From Atribacter laminatus (GTDB lineage Bacteria > Atribacterota > Atribacteria > Atribacterales > Atribacteraceae), in the NCBI RefSeq assembly GCF_015775515.1, contig NZ_CP065383.1, forward strand, positions 496,001-560,000: DNA of 64,000 bases, written 5' to 3'. Under the pieces are notes generated by a model, which searched no databases, had not been told where the DNA came from, and was given only the letters and a program-made list of their open reading frames with translations. The stretch's first letter is position 1, and the number at the start of each line of letters is the position of its first letter. Positions 1-8,689 of this stretch are shown one piece after another. The position numbers and the translations under genes were made by a program.

Positions 1-482
1 CTCATTTATTAAAATCAGTGAGCCGTGAAAAGTGAACCGTGAACCGGATGCAAAATAGAGCAATGATAAAAAAGCATTGTGAAATTTTTTGAAACTCTGA
101 GGATCTCACCCACCTGTTCCGTCATCCTGAGGATTCGCTTTTCGAATCCGTGAGGATCTCATCCTTTAATTTTTTCTTTTTTTATTACTCTTCTTTTTCT
201 CCCACTCGCCCCCTCGCGCCCTCTCCCCCTCTGCATTTCTTGCATTCTTTTAATGTAGCGACATGCCATGGCATGTCGAATCATGGTTTTCACCCATACC
301 TCATTCCACTAAACTACATAAATATCATTCCACATTTCGGTATTCTGCCTTTAAAAGCACTATTATTATACCAAACCAGCCAAAAAGAGAAGAATAAACA
401 GCGAGGAGTATAAAACTGTAGATCGTGAAAAGTGAGCCGTGAATCGAAAAAAATCGCAAAATGGAGAAACGTCTTTTATTGT
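1..482. repeat. Intergenic repeat mosaic, no gene
   Basis: No convincing coding sequence is seen. Positions 20-52 hold heptads of the GTGARNN type (GTGAGCC, GTGAAAA, GTGAACC, GTGAACC), and another short run lies near 425-445. Positions 121-163 are a family-1 hairpin: constant ATCCTGAG and GTGAGGATCTCAT flanks around the stem GGATTCG/CGAATCC. Positions 259-278 are a perfect 20-bp palindrome, CGACATGCCATGGCATGTCG. A C-rich tract near 195-235 (cccctcgcgccctctccccct) recurs elsewhere in the window next to the same palindrome. An open frame across 150-413 is composed entirely of these repeats and is not called. Confidence 0.75.
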
Positions 483-2318
483 CTAAATTTCTGAATTCCT
501 TTTCAAAAATTCCGTTATTTCATTTTTAACTTCAACCGGTTTTCCTTCCAGGATTCTCATTTCCAAATCTCGGACAAACTGGACCAAATCATCCCATGGT
601 AAAGAATCAGTGTTGTTAACAATTTTCAAAATTTTCTGATGGGCAGTATCTGAAACCTCTTCATTATCTTCCCATAGTTTTTCAATGATCTTTTCACCGG
701 AACGGATACCGGTTACCTCGTATTGAACATCTTTTCCTAAATCATATCCCTGTATTTTACAAAATTCTTTCGCCATGTCTAATATGGGCACTAATTCACC
801 CATCTTTAATACATAGGTTCCACCATTGTCACCCAATAGACTCGCTTCCAAAACTAAAGTGACCGCTTCTTGAGTGGTCATAAAATATCTTTTCATCGCC
901 GGATCGGTAATAGTAAGGGGTTGATTCTTCTGTAATTGACTTTTCCAAACTTCTAAGACATTTCCACGGCTTCCCAACACATTTCCAAACCGGACGACCA
1001 CCATCTTAGAGTCAAGCTTTAATTTTGCCGACGAAGAAATCAAAATTTCAGCCATTTTCTTGCTCAAACCCATCATATTCTCCGGTTCAACCGCTTTATC
1101 AGTAGAAATAACCACAAATTTCTCGATTTCTTCTCCCATAGCTTCAATGCAATTTAAAGTTCCAACTACATTGGTCAGGAAAGCTTCCTCATGGTTATCC
1201 TCCATAAGAGGAACATGTTTATAAGCCGCAGCATGATATATCAAATTGGGATGATACATTTTTACGATATTTTTTAACCTTCCCAAACACCGAATATCAC
1301 CAACCAAAGGATGAACTTGAGTTAAATTACTAAGTTCATTATTGAGGTCAAAAATACCGGTTTCGTTGTTATCCAACAAAATGAGCTCAACTCCACTGAT
1401 TGCTAATTGCCGGCTGATTTCACTTCCGATCGAACCACAGGCTCCGGTAATCAATATCCGTTTCCCGGAAAAGTAAGCGGCAACTTTCTGCAAATCAAAA
1501 AAAACTGGATCACGGGAAAGCAGATCTTCCATCTTAAATGGTCGCAAGATGTCAAATGAGATCTTTTTCCCAATTAATTCATAAATCCCTGGCATAACTA
1601 AAGTCTCAATGGCAAAAGGAGAAACTAAATCGTAAACCCTTTGAATGATTTTTCTTCCGGCACTGGGAATGGCCACAACAACCGTTTCAATATTTTTCTT
1701 CTTGACAATCTCAGGAAGTTTATCGATTTTTCCCAACACTCGGATCCCATGGAGATGTGAGTTGATCTTTCTGGCATCGTCATCAACAAAACCAACAACT
1801 CGATAACCCAGTTCAATATGTCGATTGATTTCCCGGTAGATTTTCTCTCCGGCATCACCAGCCCCAACTATCAAAGCTTTTTTGGTATCTTTTTTTAATA
1901 AATTAAGAGATCGCTCAGAATAATACCCAATAACAAAACGAGGGATTAACATAAAGCCAAAGCTAATTATTGGCATTAAAAGAAAAACTGAACGGGGAAA
2001 ATTTCCACGAAAGAAAAGAAGCATACCAGCAATAAAAAAGGCGGTTTCTAAAAGAACAACTTTAATGAGTTGAATAATTTCCCGAAAGCTCGTGTATCTC
2101 CAAATCTGTCGGTAGGTTTGATAGTAGAAAATAAAAAATAAACCGAGAATACTATTAACAAGTGTCCCCCAAAAAAGCGCTTGCTGGTGACGGCTAATGA
2201 CAGTATAGATGTTAAGATCCAGACGCAACCAAAACGCTATTATTGTGGCTAAGAAAAAAGCTAAAAAATCAATGATAAATTTTATTCTGGTCGAAAACAT
2301 TCTTTCAGTCTGCCTCAC
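483..2318 (-). CDS. Membrane-bound nucleoside-diphosphate-sugar 4,6-dehydratase (PglF/WbpM/CapD family)
   Basis: The protein is 611 aa, the usual length for the long form of the FlaA1/PglF/WbpM family. Residues 10-140 hold four hydrophobic segments. A first Rossmann-like motif GAGDAGEKI (152-160) is followed by the catalytic short-chain dehydrogenase domain with TGACGSIG at 291-298, HAAAYKHVPLME near 362-373, STDKA at 405-409 and MGLSK at 416-420. Met in place of the usual Tyr of YxxxK is typical of this family. Known relatives convert UDP-GlcNAc to UDP-4-keto-6-deoxy sugars for surface glycans at the inner membrane. It lies at the downstream end of the polysaccharide locus, separated from it by repeats. 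The ORF opens with GTG at 2318. An ATG at 2300 (MFSTRIKF) is an equally plausible start. Exact substrate is inferred only. Confidence 0.9.
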   Translation of the reverse strand: MRQTERMFSTRIKFIIDFLAFFLATIIAFWLRLDLNIYTVISRHQQALFWGTLVNSILGLFFIFYYQTYRQIWRYTSFREIIQLIKVVLLETAFFIAGMLLFFRGNFPRSVFLLMPIISFGFMLIPRFVIGYYSERSLNLLKKDTKKALIVGAGDAGEKIYREINRHIELGYRVVGFVDDDARKINSHLHGIRVLGKIDKLPEIVKKKNIETVVVAIPSAGRKIIQRVYDLVSPFAIETLVMPGIYELIGKKISFDILRPFKMEDLLSRDPVFFDLQKVAAYFSGKRILITGACGSIGSEISRQLAISGVELILLDNNETGIFDLNNELSNLTQVHPLVGDIRCLGRLKNIVKMYHPNLIYHAAAYKHVPLMEDNHEEAFLTNVVGTLNCIEAMGEEIEKFVVISTDKAVEPENMMGLSKKMAEILISSSAKLKLDSKMVVVRFGNVLGSRGNVLEVWKSQLQKNQPLTITDPAMKRYFMTTQEAVTLVLEASLLGDNGGTYVLKMGELVPILDMAKEFCKIQGYDLGKDVQYEVTGIRSGEKIIEKLWEDNEEVSDTAHQKILKIVNNTDSLPWDDLVQFVRDLEMRILEGKPVEVKNEITEFLKRNSEI

Positions 2319-3709
2319 AAGAAACTTTATTAATAGAATTAATAATTATTAAAACTCTTTAGGAGAGTAAAATAAAGCCCCTAAAACATTTTACTCTATA
2401 GGGGCGATAATGAATTTTCTCAACAGTTCTTATATTGTACCATCTTAAACACATTAACTCGTGATGAGTATAAAACCCTAAGTCATGAAGAGTGAATGGG
2501 AAAAGATACGTAGATGCTTTTCATTACAAATGGTACCTATTTAATTTTACACTTCTTGATTTCATCAGCTCAATCATTACCAAATTTGAACTTTATCTCA
2601 TCTGACGCCGCAGACGTCATCCTGAGGATTCGTCTTTTGAATCCGTGAGAATCTCATCTGACACTGAAGGTGTCATCCTGAGGCTTCGCTTTTCGAAGCC
2701 GTGAGGATCTCATCTTTTCAGTTTTTTCTTTTATCCTTTAATTCTTTTTTCATTCTCTCCCTCGCCCTCTCGCGCCCTCTCCCCCTCTGCATTTATTGCG
2801 CCCTTTTAATGTAGCGACATGCCATGGCATGTCGAATCTTGGATTTTCACCCTCATCCTTTCCATCTCCCATTTTCTTTTCTTTCCTCTCCCCTGGTGGG
2901 AGAGGATTAAGGTGAGGGGGTCCTTGTACTTTCCTCAATCTTTGTCTTAGAGCATCAAGCTTGAATCTTCATCTTAAGTTATCACCCTCATCCTGACCTT
3001 CTCCCATTTTCTTTTCTTTCCTCTCCCCTGGTGGGAGAGGATTAAGGTGAGGGGGCTCTTGTACTTTCCTCAATCTTTGTCTTAGAGCATCAAGCTTGAA
3101 TCTTCATCTTAAGTTATCACCCTCATCCTGACCTTCTCCCATCAAGGGAGAAGGAATTTAAATCCGTCATCGCGAGGAGCGAAGTGACGTAGCAATCTCA
3201 TTTATTAAAATCAGTGAGCCGTGAAAAGTGAACCGTGAACCGGATACAAAATAGAGCAATGATAAAAAGGCATTGTGAAATTTTTTGAAACTCTGAGGAT
3301 CTCACCCACCTGTTCCGTCATCCTGAGGATTCGCTTTGCGAATCCGTGAGGATCTCATTTTTTCAGTTTTTTTTACTTATTATTTTTCTTTTTCTCCCCC
3401 TCGCCCCCTCGCGCCCTCTCCCCCTCGGCACTTCTTTCATCCTTTTAATGTAGCGACATGCCATGGCATGTCGAATCATGATTTTCACCCTCATCCTGAC
3501 CTTCTCCCATCAAGGGAGAAGGAATTTAAATCCGTCATTGCGAAGAACGAAGTGACGTTGTAACCTCTTAAGAACAATTCTTTTATTTTTTATTTTGTAA
3601 ATAAAAACCCACAGGTTTGATAAATTATGCCCCTACCAAATCTCTAAAACAGTAGGGGCATAATTAATTACTTCCCAATTTAACCAAAAAAATAATCACA
3701 GAAATCCTT
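2319..3709. repeat. 1.4 kb intergenic repeat mosaic
   Basis: No gene is recognised. Visible elements: a stem-loop at about 2377-2405 (GCCCCTA/TAGGGGC), in the 5' leader of the dehydratase gene; family-1 hairpins at 2616-2658 (GGATTC/GAATCC), 2672-2714 (GGCTTCG/CGAAGCC) and 3317-3358 (GGATTCG/CGAATCC); 20-bp palindromes at 2815-2834 and 3454-3473; GTGARNN heptads at about 3213-3240; a family-2 unit (cattgcgaggagcg, gcaatctcat) at about 3166-3200. A further inverted repeat, TGCCCCTAC/GTAGGGGCA, lies at about 3628-3660 just downstream of the Wzz-like gene. It has no following T-run, so it is not called a terminator. Short open frames here are repeat translations. Confidence 0.75.
2848..3141. repeat. 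135-bp tandem repeat, about 2.2 copies
   Basis: The segment from the Caccctcatcc run through atcttaagttat recurs with a period of 135 bp. The attttctttt box starts at 2871 and 3006, and the third, partial copy diverges at 3141 (atcaaggg). The copies differ by a handful of bases. No ORF spans it. It looks like recent tandem amplification of intergenic sequence. Confidence 0.8.
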
Positions 3710-4996
3710 TTATACTTTCTTATACTGCTTCATCTTATCTAAGAATTCAACAAAAAAGGCCATAAATATGGCTAAAAATAGACCGGCTACTGCTGCCACT
3801 GCCAGAATAAGTTTAGCTGAAGTACCTGCCGTTGGTTCAGATGGTGGGATTGCTTGAGAAAGCAAAGTTACATTAGTATCTCCTGTCCAAGCTGAAATCA
3901 AGGTTTTTATTTCATTCAATTTTCTAAAAGATGTTTGATAGTTATTAAAATATACTTCATACTGTTTCTCAAGAGTTCCCAACTCTTTTTCAAGTTTAAG
4001 TAATTGTGTCTGCTTTTCTAAAATCTTCTTATGAAGGTTGTCAATGATTCCTGATTCCTGGAGTGTCTCTTTCCTTTTCAAATCACCAGCCAAGCAAATA
4101 TCCAGATCAGCAAGTTTCTTGGATAGTTCTATGTAATTTTGGTTCAACTCCTGACTTATAATTGAAAAAGACATAGGTTCAATTGGTTTTTCGGCAGATA
4201 ATAAATACTCCATAATAATCGGTTCGTTTATAATCGATTTTTTGATTTCAATAAATTGGCTTTCTTTTTCAAGACTTTCTTTGGTTTTTTGAATCTCAAC
4301 TTCCTGGGCTTTAGCTATAAAATCTAAATCAACCAGTGTTTTTTGGTAATCAAGATATTGCTCGGTCAATTTATCCATCTCTTTTTGAATTACGATACGA
4401 TCCATATTCTTTTCTTTTATCAATTCTATCTCTTGCGAAATCCAGTCAAGGTCTTTCCTGTCGGCATCCACTCGGATGGTTACCAGTTCAATTATCTTAT
4501 TGAACTGATCTTGAATGGACTCATTTAATGCCTCCGTAAAAACAATTGCCCAGTTATTCGCTATTTCAGCTGCTCGTTCAGGATCTTTATCCTTAACCGT
4601 TAATCTCATCAGATAGGTTTTTTCAGAATATTCTGCTTTCAGCTTTTTACTCAAACTCTGAACAGTGTAATTTTCGGATGGCTCCAAATTTTCAATCAAT
4701 TTTTCGATAATCATAAAACTTGTAGCTATTGTTATATAAGTTTCGTTGGTAAATTGGGGGTAGGGTAAAGTTGCATTCAGCAAATTTTCATAGGAATCAT
4801 TCGATTGCACAATCCCTGTCAAGCTAAACGGATTCACCATTATGGTTGCAACTGCTTCATAGTCTTTGGAAGAATAACGCATATACCCGGCATAGAGAAT
4901 TCCCAAGGCAAATACCAGTAAAAAAATTCCCCACATTAGTTTTTTCCGCCGGCTTAAAACTTCAAATAAATCATATAAAGACACTTCTTCTTCCAT
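3710..4996 (-). CDS. Wzz/Wzc-N-type polysaccharide chain-length determinant
   Basis: This 428-aa polysaccharide co-polymerase has an N-terminal cytoplasmic stretch (MEEEVSLYDLFEVLSRRKK), a first membrane helix at about 21-42, a long periplasmic region rich in Glu/Lys/Leu heptads (coiled coil, about 150-360), then a Pro-containing segment (IPPSEPTAG) before a second C-terminal membrane helix. This is the classic Wzz topology. No kinase domain or Walker motifs follow, so it is not a Wzc tyrosine kinase. The start is placed at the ATG at 4996 because GGAGGAG lies 5 nt upstream. A TTG 15 nt further upstream has no such site. It likely sets glycan chain length together with the Wzy-like protein at 24.4-25.7 kb. 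Confidence 0.85.
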   Translation of the reverse strand: MEEEVSLYDLFEVLSRRKKLMWGIFLLVFALGILYAGYMRYSSKDYEAVATIMVNPFSLTGIVQSNDSYENLLNATLPYPQFTNETYITIATSFMIIEKLIENLEPSENYTVQSLSKKLKAEYSEKTYLMRLTVKDKDPERAAEIANNWAIVFTEALNESIQDQFNKIIELVTIRVDADRKDLDWISQEIELIKEKNMDRIVIQKEMDKLTEQYLDYQKTLVDLDFIAKAQEVEIQKTKESLEKESQFIEIKKSIINEPIIMEYLLSAEKPIEPMSFSIISQELNQNYIELSKKLADLDICLAGDLKRKETLQESGIIDNLHKKILEKQTQLLKLEKELGTLEKQYEVYFNNYQTSFRKLNEIKTLISAWTGDTNVTLLSQAIPPSEPTAGTSAKLILAVAAVAGLFLAIFMAFFVEFLDKMKQYKKV

Positions 4997-5107
4997 AAAA
5001 CTCCTCCACAAGCTTCAATTTCACTAAATTCTCTGAAAATTTTTTCCTAATATTAAATTAAAAGAAATGATTGTATTAAAGACCAATAAATATGACTCTA
5101 ATTATAA

Positions 5108-5713
5108 TCAATATACTCCCTTTTTGCTTCTCATTACACTAATAGTTTTTAAAATTATGCTGATATCCAAGCTAAATGATAAATTTTTTAAGTAATACTC
5201 GTCGGCATCTACCTTTCCCTCCAAACTCAAATCCTCACCACCACTAATTATTGCCCATCCAGTCATACCTGGTCTTATTGTATGAATATTCCTCTTCGTT
5301 CTCATTTCAATAAGATCATATTGATTGAACAATGCTGGTCGAGGCCCAACTAAAGACATGTCTCCTTTAAGAATATTAATTATTTGCGGTATCTCATCGA
5401 AAGCATTTTTTCTTAATTTTTTACCAACTTCGGTCATATAGGTATCCATTCCATTTGGTGAGTTCTTTAATATTTCTTTAGCAACATTTGGAGTATCAAT
5501 TCTCATCGTTCGAAACTTAAAAATCATAAACTCTTTATTACCTTTACCAATCCTTTTTTGTCTAAAGAATACTGGACCTGGTGAGTCTCGCTTTATTAAA
5601 ATTGGAATGATAAGAAAAAAAGGAGATAAAACAATAATACCGATTAAAGAAACAACAAAATCGAATATTCTTTTAAATGGAAGGTAAAGTTTATTCTTAT
5701 TCTCCATAACCAT
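5108..5713 (-). CDS. Initiating sugar-1-phosphate transferase (PglC/WcaJ C-terminal type)
   Basis: The 201-aa monotopic phosphoglycosyl transferase has an N-terminal KRIFDFVVSLIGIIVLSPFF re-entrant helix (about 13-32), then DSPGPVFFRQKRIGKG and FKFRTMR, the acidic pair in AFDEIPQ, and MSLVGPRP. The FDE pair is the family's catalytic Asp-Glu dyad. The length matches the minimal PglC form without the four extra helices of WbaP/WcaJ. The enzyme transfers a sugar-1-phosphate from a UDP-sugar to undecaprenyl phosphate at the inner membrane, beginning repeat-unit assembly. It sits about 100 bp upstream of the Wzz-like gene on the same strand. No strong ribosome site is visible before ATG 5713 or ATG 5707, so the start is uncertain by two codons. 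Confidence 0.9.
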   Translation of the reverse strand: MVMENKNKLYLPFKRIFDFVVSLIGIIVLSPFFLIIPILIKRDSPGPVFFRQKRIGKGNKEFMIFKFRTMRIDTPNVAKEILKNSPNGMDTYMTEVGKKLRKNAFDEIPQIINILKGDMSLVGPRPALFNQYDLIEMRTKRNIHTIRPGMTGWAIISGGEDLSLEGKVDADEYYLKNLSFSLDISIILKTISVMRSKKGVY

Positions 5714-5879
5714 TATTTAATCTTTTTTTATTTTTTAGCTTTTATAAATTTAACAAATCCTTTTCTGATCGAATAATATTATTTATTCCCTAGATTAACA
5801 ACCAATCGACAATACTTGACTACACAAATAATCTTTCTTTCTGTTCTTTATTATACCGCTCCACTTTATATTCAAGTAT

Positions 5880-6545
5880 TTAAAGATTGCTTCTGACTTC
5901 TTCAAAATTAAGAAAGTTGAGGTAGCTCCCACCTAAGGATATAGCCAGAATTCCCATTTCAGAAGCTTTATAAATAATCGAATCGTCAAGACGGAAAGAA
6001 GCAATGCAGCCGACAAGTCGGTATTCCCGAATTTTAAACTCTGGAAGAAGTTCTTTGGCTTTCGGAAGAAGAACCTCGTAGAAATATTTAATATATTCAA
6101 TTTTGTTATAGGAGCTTTTCACATCAATTATAAAAAGGTATTCACCTGCTCGGGCTACCACGTCAAACTCCCAGGAATTGCCTTCTTGGTCTTTTATTCT
6201 CCTTCGAACACCAATATCTTCAACAGAAAAATTAAAAGTTTTTTCAATTAGAAAAGGGAAACCAGGTGCAACGATATCTTTATCGATAGTACCCATTTTA
6301 ATCGCTAATTCTTCCCATTTTCGGTTCATATCAGCTATAATATTATCCAATCGCTCCATATATACCTTCGTCTCATTTTTAAAGGTCGCCATCTTGTATT
6401 TGAAGACCTTCACCTCGTTCTTGAATACAGCCATTTCGTCAACAAACGCAGCAAAGCGAATATCCGTCTATTTCGACTGATAGACCATCTGCATTAATGT
6501 ATTTTCTAAATCAGTCACTCTTTTTTCAACCGTTGTTCTCGCCAT
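5880..6545 (-). pseudogene. DUF3782-type PD-(D/E)XK protein interrupted by one in-frame TAG
   Basis: Reading begins at ATG 6545 behind GAGAGG and gives MARTTVEKRVTDLENTLMQM and five more codons, then TAG at 6470-6468. The same frame continues without further stops to 5880 (TDIRFAAFVDEMAVFKNE and onward). The downstream part holds a short coiled coil and a nuclease-like core with FDVVA and IDVKSS. Alignment with the intact paralogue at 38997-39797 puts the TAG opposite Lys23 (QQKTEM), so one AAG to TAG change would explain it. The 184-aa open part from ATG 6434 might still be translated. The family is of unknown biological role, with a restriction-endonuclease-like fold. A sequencing error is also possible. 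Confidence 0.8.
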
Positions 6546-6946
6546 ACTTAAAACCTCTCTACTTTATTCTTCTCATTTTATAAAATTTAAATTGATTTAA
6601 CAATCTATCCGTCAGTTCAACTCTTTTTGCCCGAAAATACCGTGAACCGCTACTTTCGTTCTCACTTTCTATCATCCTACAAATACAATCAAATGAATTC
6701 CACCACTGAAGGGAGTTTGAATTTATTCCTGACCCGTCATTGCGAAAAATCCAACTGTTCTTTGTTTGGATGACATGGTAATCTCTATTTATTAGAATCA
6801 GTGAGTCGTGATGAGTGAGCCGTGAGCCGAATAGAAAAAAGTAGTGAAAAATGATGTTCCAAGGTTTCATTGTTTGATGTTTTGAAGGCATCATCTGACG
6901 CAACTGACGTCATCCTGAGCCCTCGCTTTTTGAGGGCGTGAGGATC
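6546..6946. repeat. Intergenic repeats between DUF3782 pseudogene and hicB
   Basis: No gene is seen. Positions 6737-6787 form a family-2 hairpin: gtcattgcgaaa and ggtaatctc flanks around ATCCAA/TTTGGAT. Heptads of the GTGARNN type (GTGAGTC, GTGATGA, GTGAGCC, GTGAGCC) run at about 6800-6830. A family-1 hairpin with stem GCCCTC/GAGGGC begins at 6909 and runs into the 3' end of the following gene. A 114-codon open frame over this stretch is a repeat translation. Confidence 0.7.
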
Positions 6947-7159
6947 TCATCCTTTGATTTTTTCTTCACTATAATCATTGCCAGCAGCTGTTATTGCATC
7001 CTGTCGATTAAATTCCAGAGCCTCCCTTAAGGTAACCTCTAATGTCTCTTTCAACTCCTTGTAAGTTTTTTCCTGGCAATTCACCCCAGGAACTTCCTCG
7101 ATCCATCCTACCCACCAATCATCTTCTTTTTTAATAATAGCAGTATATTCATTCTTCAT
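6947..7159 (-). CDS. Orphan HicB/UPF0150-family antitoxin-like protein
   Basis: The 70-aa protein matches the small HicB-like fold: MKNEYTAIIKKEDDWWVGWI, then EEVPGVNCQEKTYKELKETL and an EALEF segment. The pattern of a strand pair, the PGVNCQ turn and an amphipathic helix is typical. Family members neutralise the HicA RNase or act alone as UPF0150 proteins. No hicA reading frame adjoins it, so it is an orphan. Its last codons (KIKG, then TGA) lie in the flank of a family-1 hairpin repeat, which supplies the stop codon. A promoter-like pair lies just upstream at 7174-7202. Confidence 0.8.
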   Translation of the reverse strand: MKNEYTAIIKKEDDWWVGWIEEVPGVNCQEKTYKELKETLEVTLREALEFNRQDAITAAGNDYSEEKIKG

Positions 7160-7173
7160 AGCTACAACCTCAA

Positions 7174-7202
7174 TATATAATAAATTTCAGTTATTATATC
7201 AA
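7174..7202 (-). promoter_or_regulatory. Predicted sigma70-type promoter for orphan hicB
   Basis: On the minus strand TTGATA (7202-7197) and TATATA (7179-7174) are separated by exactly 17 bp. The start codon at 7159 follows after a short leader containing GAGGT. Seen by eye; not tested. Confidence 0.45.
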
Positions 7203-8189
7203 ATATTTACTTCCCAAAAGCCGTTATTTCTAAGAGTCTAATCGTCTTTTGGTTAGACGACGTGGCAATCTCATTTATTAAAATCAGTGAGCCGTGAAAA
7301 GTGAATCGTGAACCGAATAAAATAATAAAGTACTGACAAAAAGACATTGTGAGGTTTTTTGAAACTCTGAGGATCCCAGGACGACACCGCAGGCGTCATC
7401 CTGGGGCTTCGTCTTCCAAAGCCGTGAGGATCTCATCTGGACACCGCAGGCGTCATCCTGAGGATTCGCCATTCGAATCCGTGAGGATCTCATCCTTTAT
7501 ACCTGTTTTTTCCGTTATTATCTCAGGACAACCATTAAAGATATAAAAACACCCTCCTCTCCTCAAGTGGTATCCCTCCACGGAAGGGAATTGTTGAATT
7601 CATTCCATCATTGAGGAGATTCTGGGGGGTGTGCCTTCATTTCCTTATTCACCTTTAATCGTTCCTGTATTTATGAAATAGATTCGACATGCCATGGCAT
7701 GTCGCTACATTATAAGAAGATCGGGCGCAACACATTGCGCCCCTCCATTTTATATTCTTTGGTAGGGGCTTGATTTATCATGCCCGTGTATTTTCAGGAT
7801 AGACCCTCATGCTGCTTTGCAGCACCAGATGAGGATGAAAATGCCTTCCCAGGAATCGTTTCCCCCTTTAGCAAAGGGGGTAAGGGGGATTTGAGTTTTT
7901 TTCCTGCTCGGTCATTGCGAGGAGCGTCTTGTGCGACGTGGCAATCTCTACCATCCACTTAGTCATTCTGAGGAGTCCGGTGTTTTTGCCGGACGACGTA
8001 AGAATCTCATCATTTAAAGTATTTATGAAGAAAAAAAACTAAAAAGATGAGATCCTCACGCCCTCAAAAAGCGAGGGCTCAGGATGACCGATTAAAGGCA
8101 CACCCCCCTTTATCCCCCCTCAATGGGGGAGTTTATAAGATGGTATCTTCAGGATAGACCCCAAAATTCCAAATTAGAATGAATTTGGT
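7203..8189. repeat. 1 kb intergenic repeat mosaic
   Basis: No gene is supported. Contents in order: family-2 hairpin at about 7234-7277 with stem GTCTAA/TTAGAC; GTGARNN heptads near 7290-7316; family-1 hairpins at 7395-7437 (GGCTT/AAGCC) and 7452-7494 (GGATTCG/CGAATCC); the 20-bp palindrome at 7685-7704; a family-3 hairpin at 7788-7842 with TGCTGC/GCAGCA; a GCAAAGGGGG-type inverted repeat near 7860-7890; a family-2 unit at about 7912-7946; a second family-2 hairpin at about 7964-8010 with GTCCGG/CCGGAC; a family-1 hairpin in reverse orientation at 8046-8088 with GCCCTC/GAGGGC. Short open frames on both strands are translations of these repeats. Confidence 0.75.
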
Positions 8190-8409
8190 TTACAAAAGAG
8201 TCTTTAGCTCTCCGATTGATAATCGGGATTGACGAAGGATTGATTGGAGTGTACTTCGTGAAAGGTCTCGATTATGGTAGGGGATGGTCACAAGAAGATT
8301 TCCTTTTTTCATCTGAATATGGCTTTCCTTTGGTTCTTTCAATGCTAAAGCCGGCTTTCTTAAGAGCTCGAATGAGTTGTTGGGGACGTAGAGCAAGAAA
8401 TTCAGACAT
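8190..8409 (-). pseudogene. hicA: hicA toxin gene with a one-base insertion
   Basis: From ATG 8409 the frame reads MSEFLALRPQQLIRALKKAG then FSIERTKG, the N-terminal half of a HicA mRNA interferase. It then runs out of register. The remaining half, SHIQMKKGNLLVTIPYHNRD and SLSIGELKTLL-like sequence, is in the next frame and ends at TAA 8190. Removing one A from the ggaaagcc stretch (about 8324-8331) joins the two halves into a protein of about 72 aa of normal HicA length that keeps the Ser-His of the active-site strand. The start overlaps the hicB stop by 8 nt, the normal hicBA coupling. As it stands the toxin should be inactive unless slippage restores the frame. Confidence 0.85.
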
Positions 8410-8689
8410 GAACCTTTACATCAAGTGATATTTTGATATCAAAGACTTCGGTTACTTGATCCGGACTTTTCATTAGAGGACTTTCATTTTTAGGAACTGG
8501 TCGAAAAACCGGTAGACCATTCTCAATTGCTGATTCTAGATAGAGAGATACCGCTTCTATGAGGTTCGACTTGGCTTCTTCTGGGGTCAATCCTTCAGAA
8601 GCGACATCAATTTCGATACAAATCGAACTAAACTCATTATTTTCTTTTATAATGACACCAGTAAAAACAAATGTATTATTTTGCATCAT
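8402..8689 (-). CDS. hicB: HicB antitoxin
   Basis: The 95-aa protein has the HicB layout: an N-terminal strand region (FVFTGVIIKENNEFSSIC), the ASEGLTPEEAKSNLIEAVSL segment, and a tail (EVFDIKISLDVKVHV). The ATG at 8689 is preceded by GGAG at a good distance. It overlaps the downstream hicA by 8 nt, and the gene order hicB-hicA is the reverse of the commoner hicA-hicB. Known HicB proteins bind HicA and autorepress. Because hicA carries a frameshift, this antitoxin appears intact beside a dead toxin. Confidence 0.85.
   Translation of the reverse strand: MMQNNTFVFTGVIIKENNEFSSICIEIDVASEGLTPEEAKSNLIEAVSLYLESAIENGLPVFRPVPKNESPLMKSPDQVTEVFDIKISLDVKVHV

Noticed and set aside
150-413. 87-codon open frame at the window start
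   Set aside because: Covers repeat DNA including the 20-bp palindrome; similar frames recur in each mosaic.
3628-3660. Terminator after the Wzz-like gene
   Set aside because: A good stem (TGCCCCTAC/GTAGGGGCA) is present but no T-run follows on the minus strand.
6559-6903. 114-codon open frame on the minus strand
   Set aside because: It translates intergenic repeats (heptads and hairpin flank) and shows no protein-like pattern.
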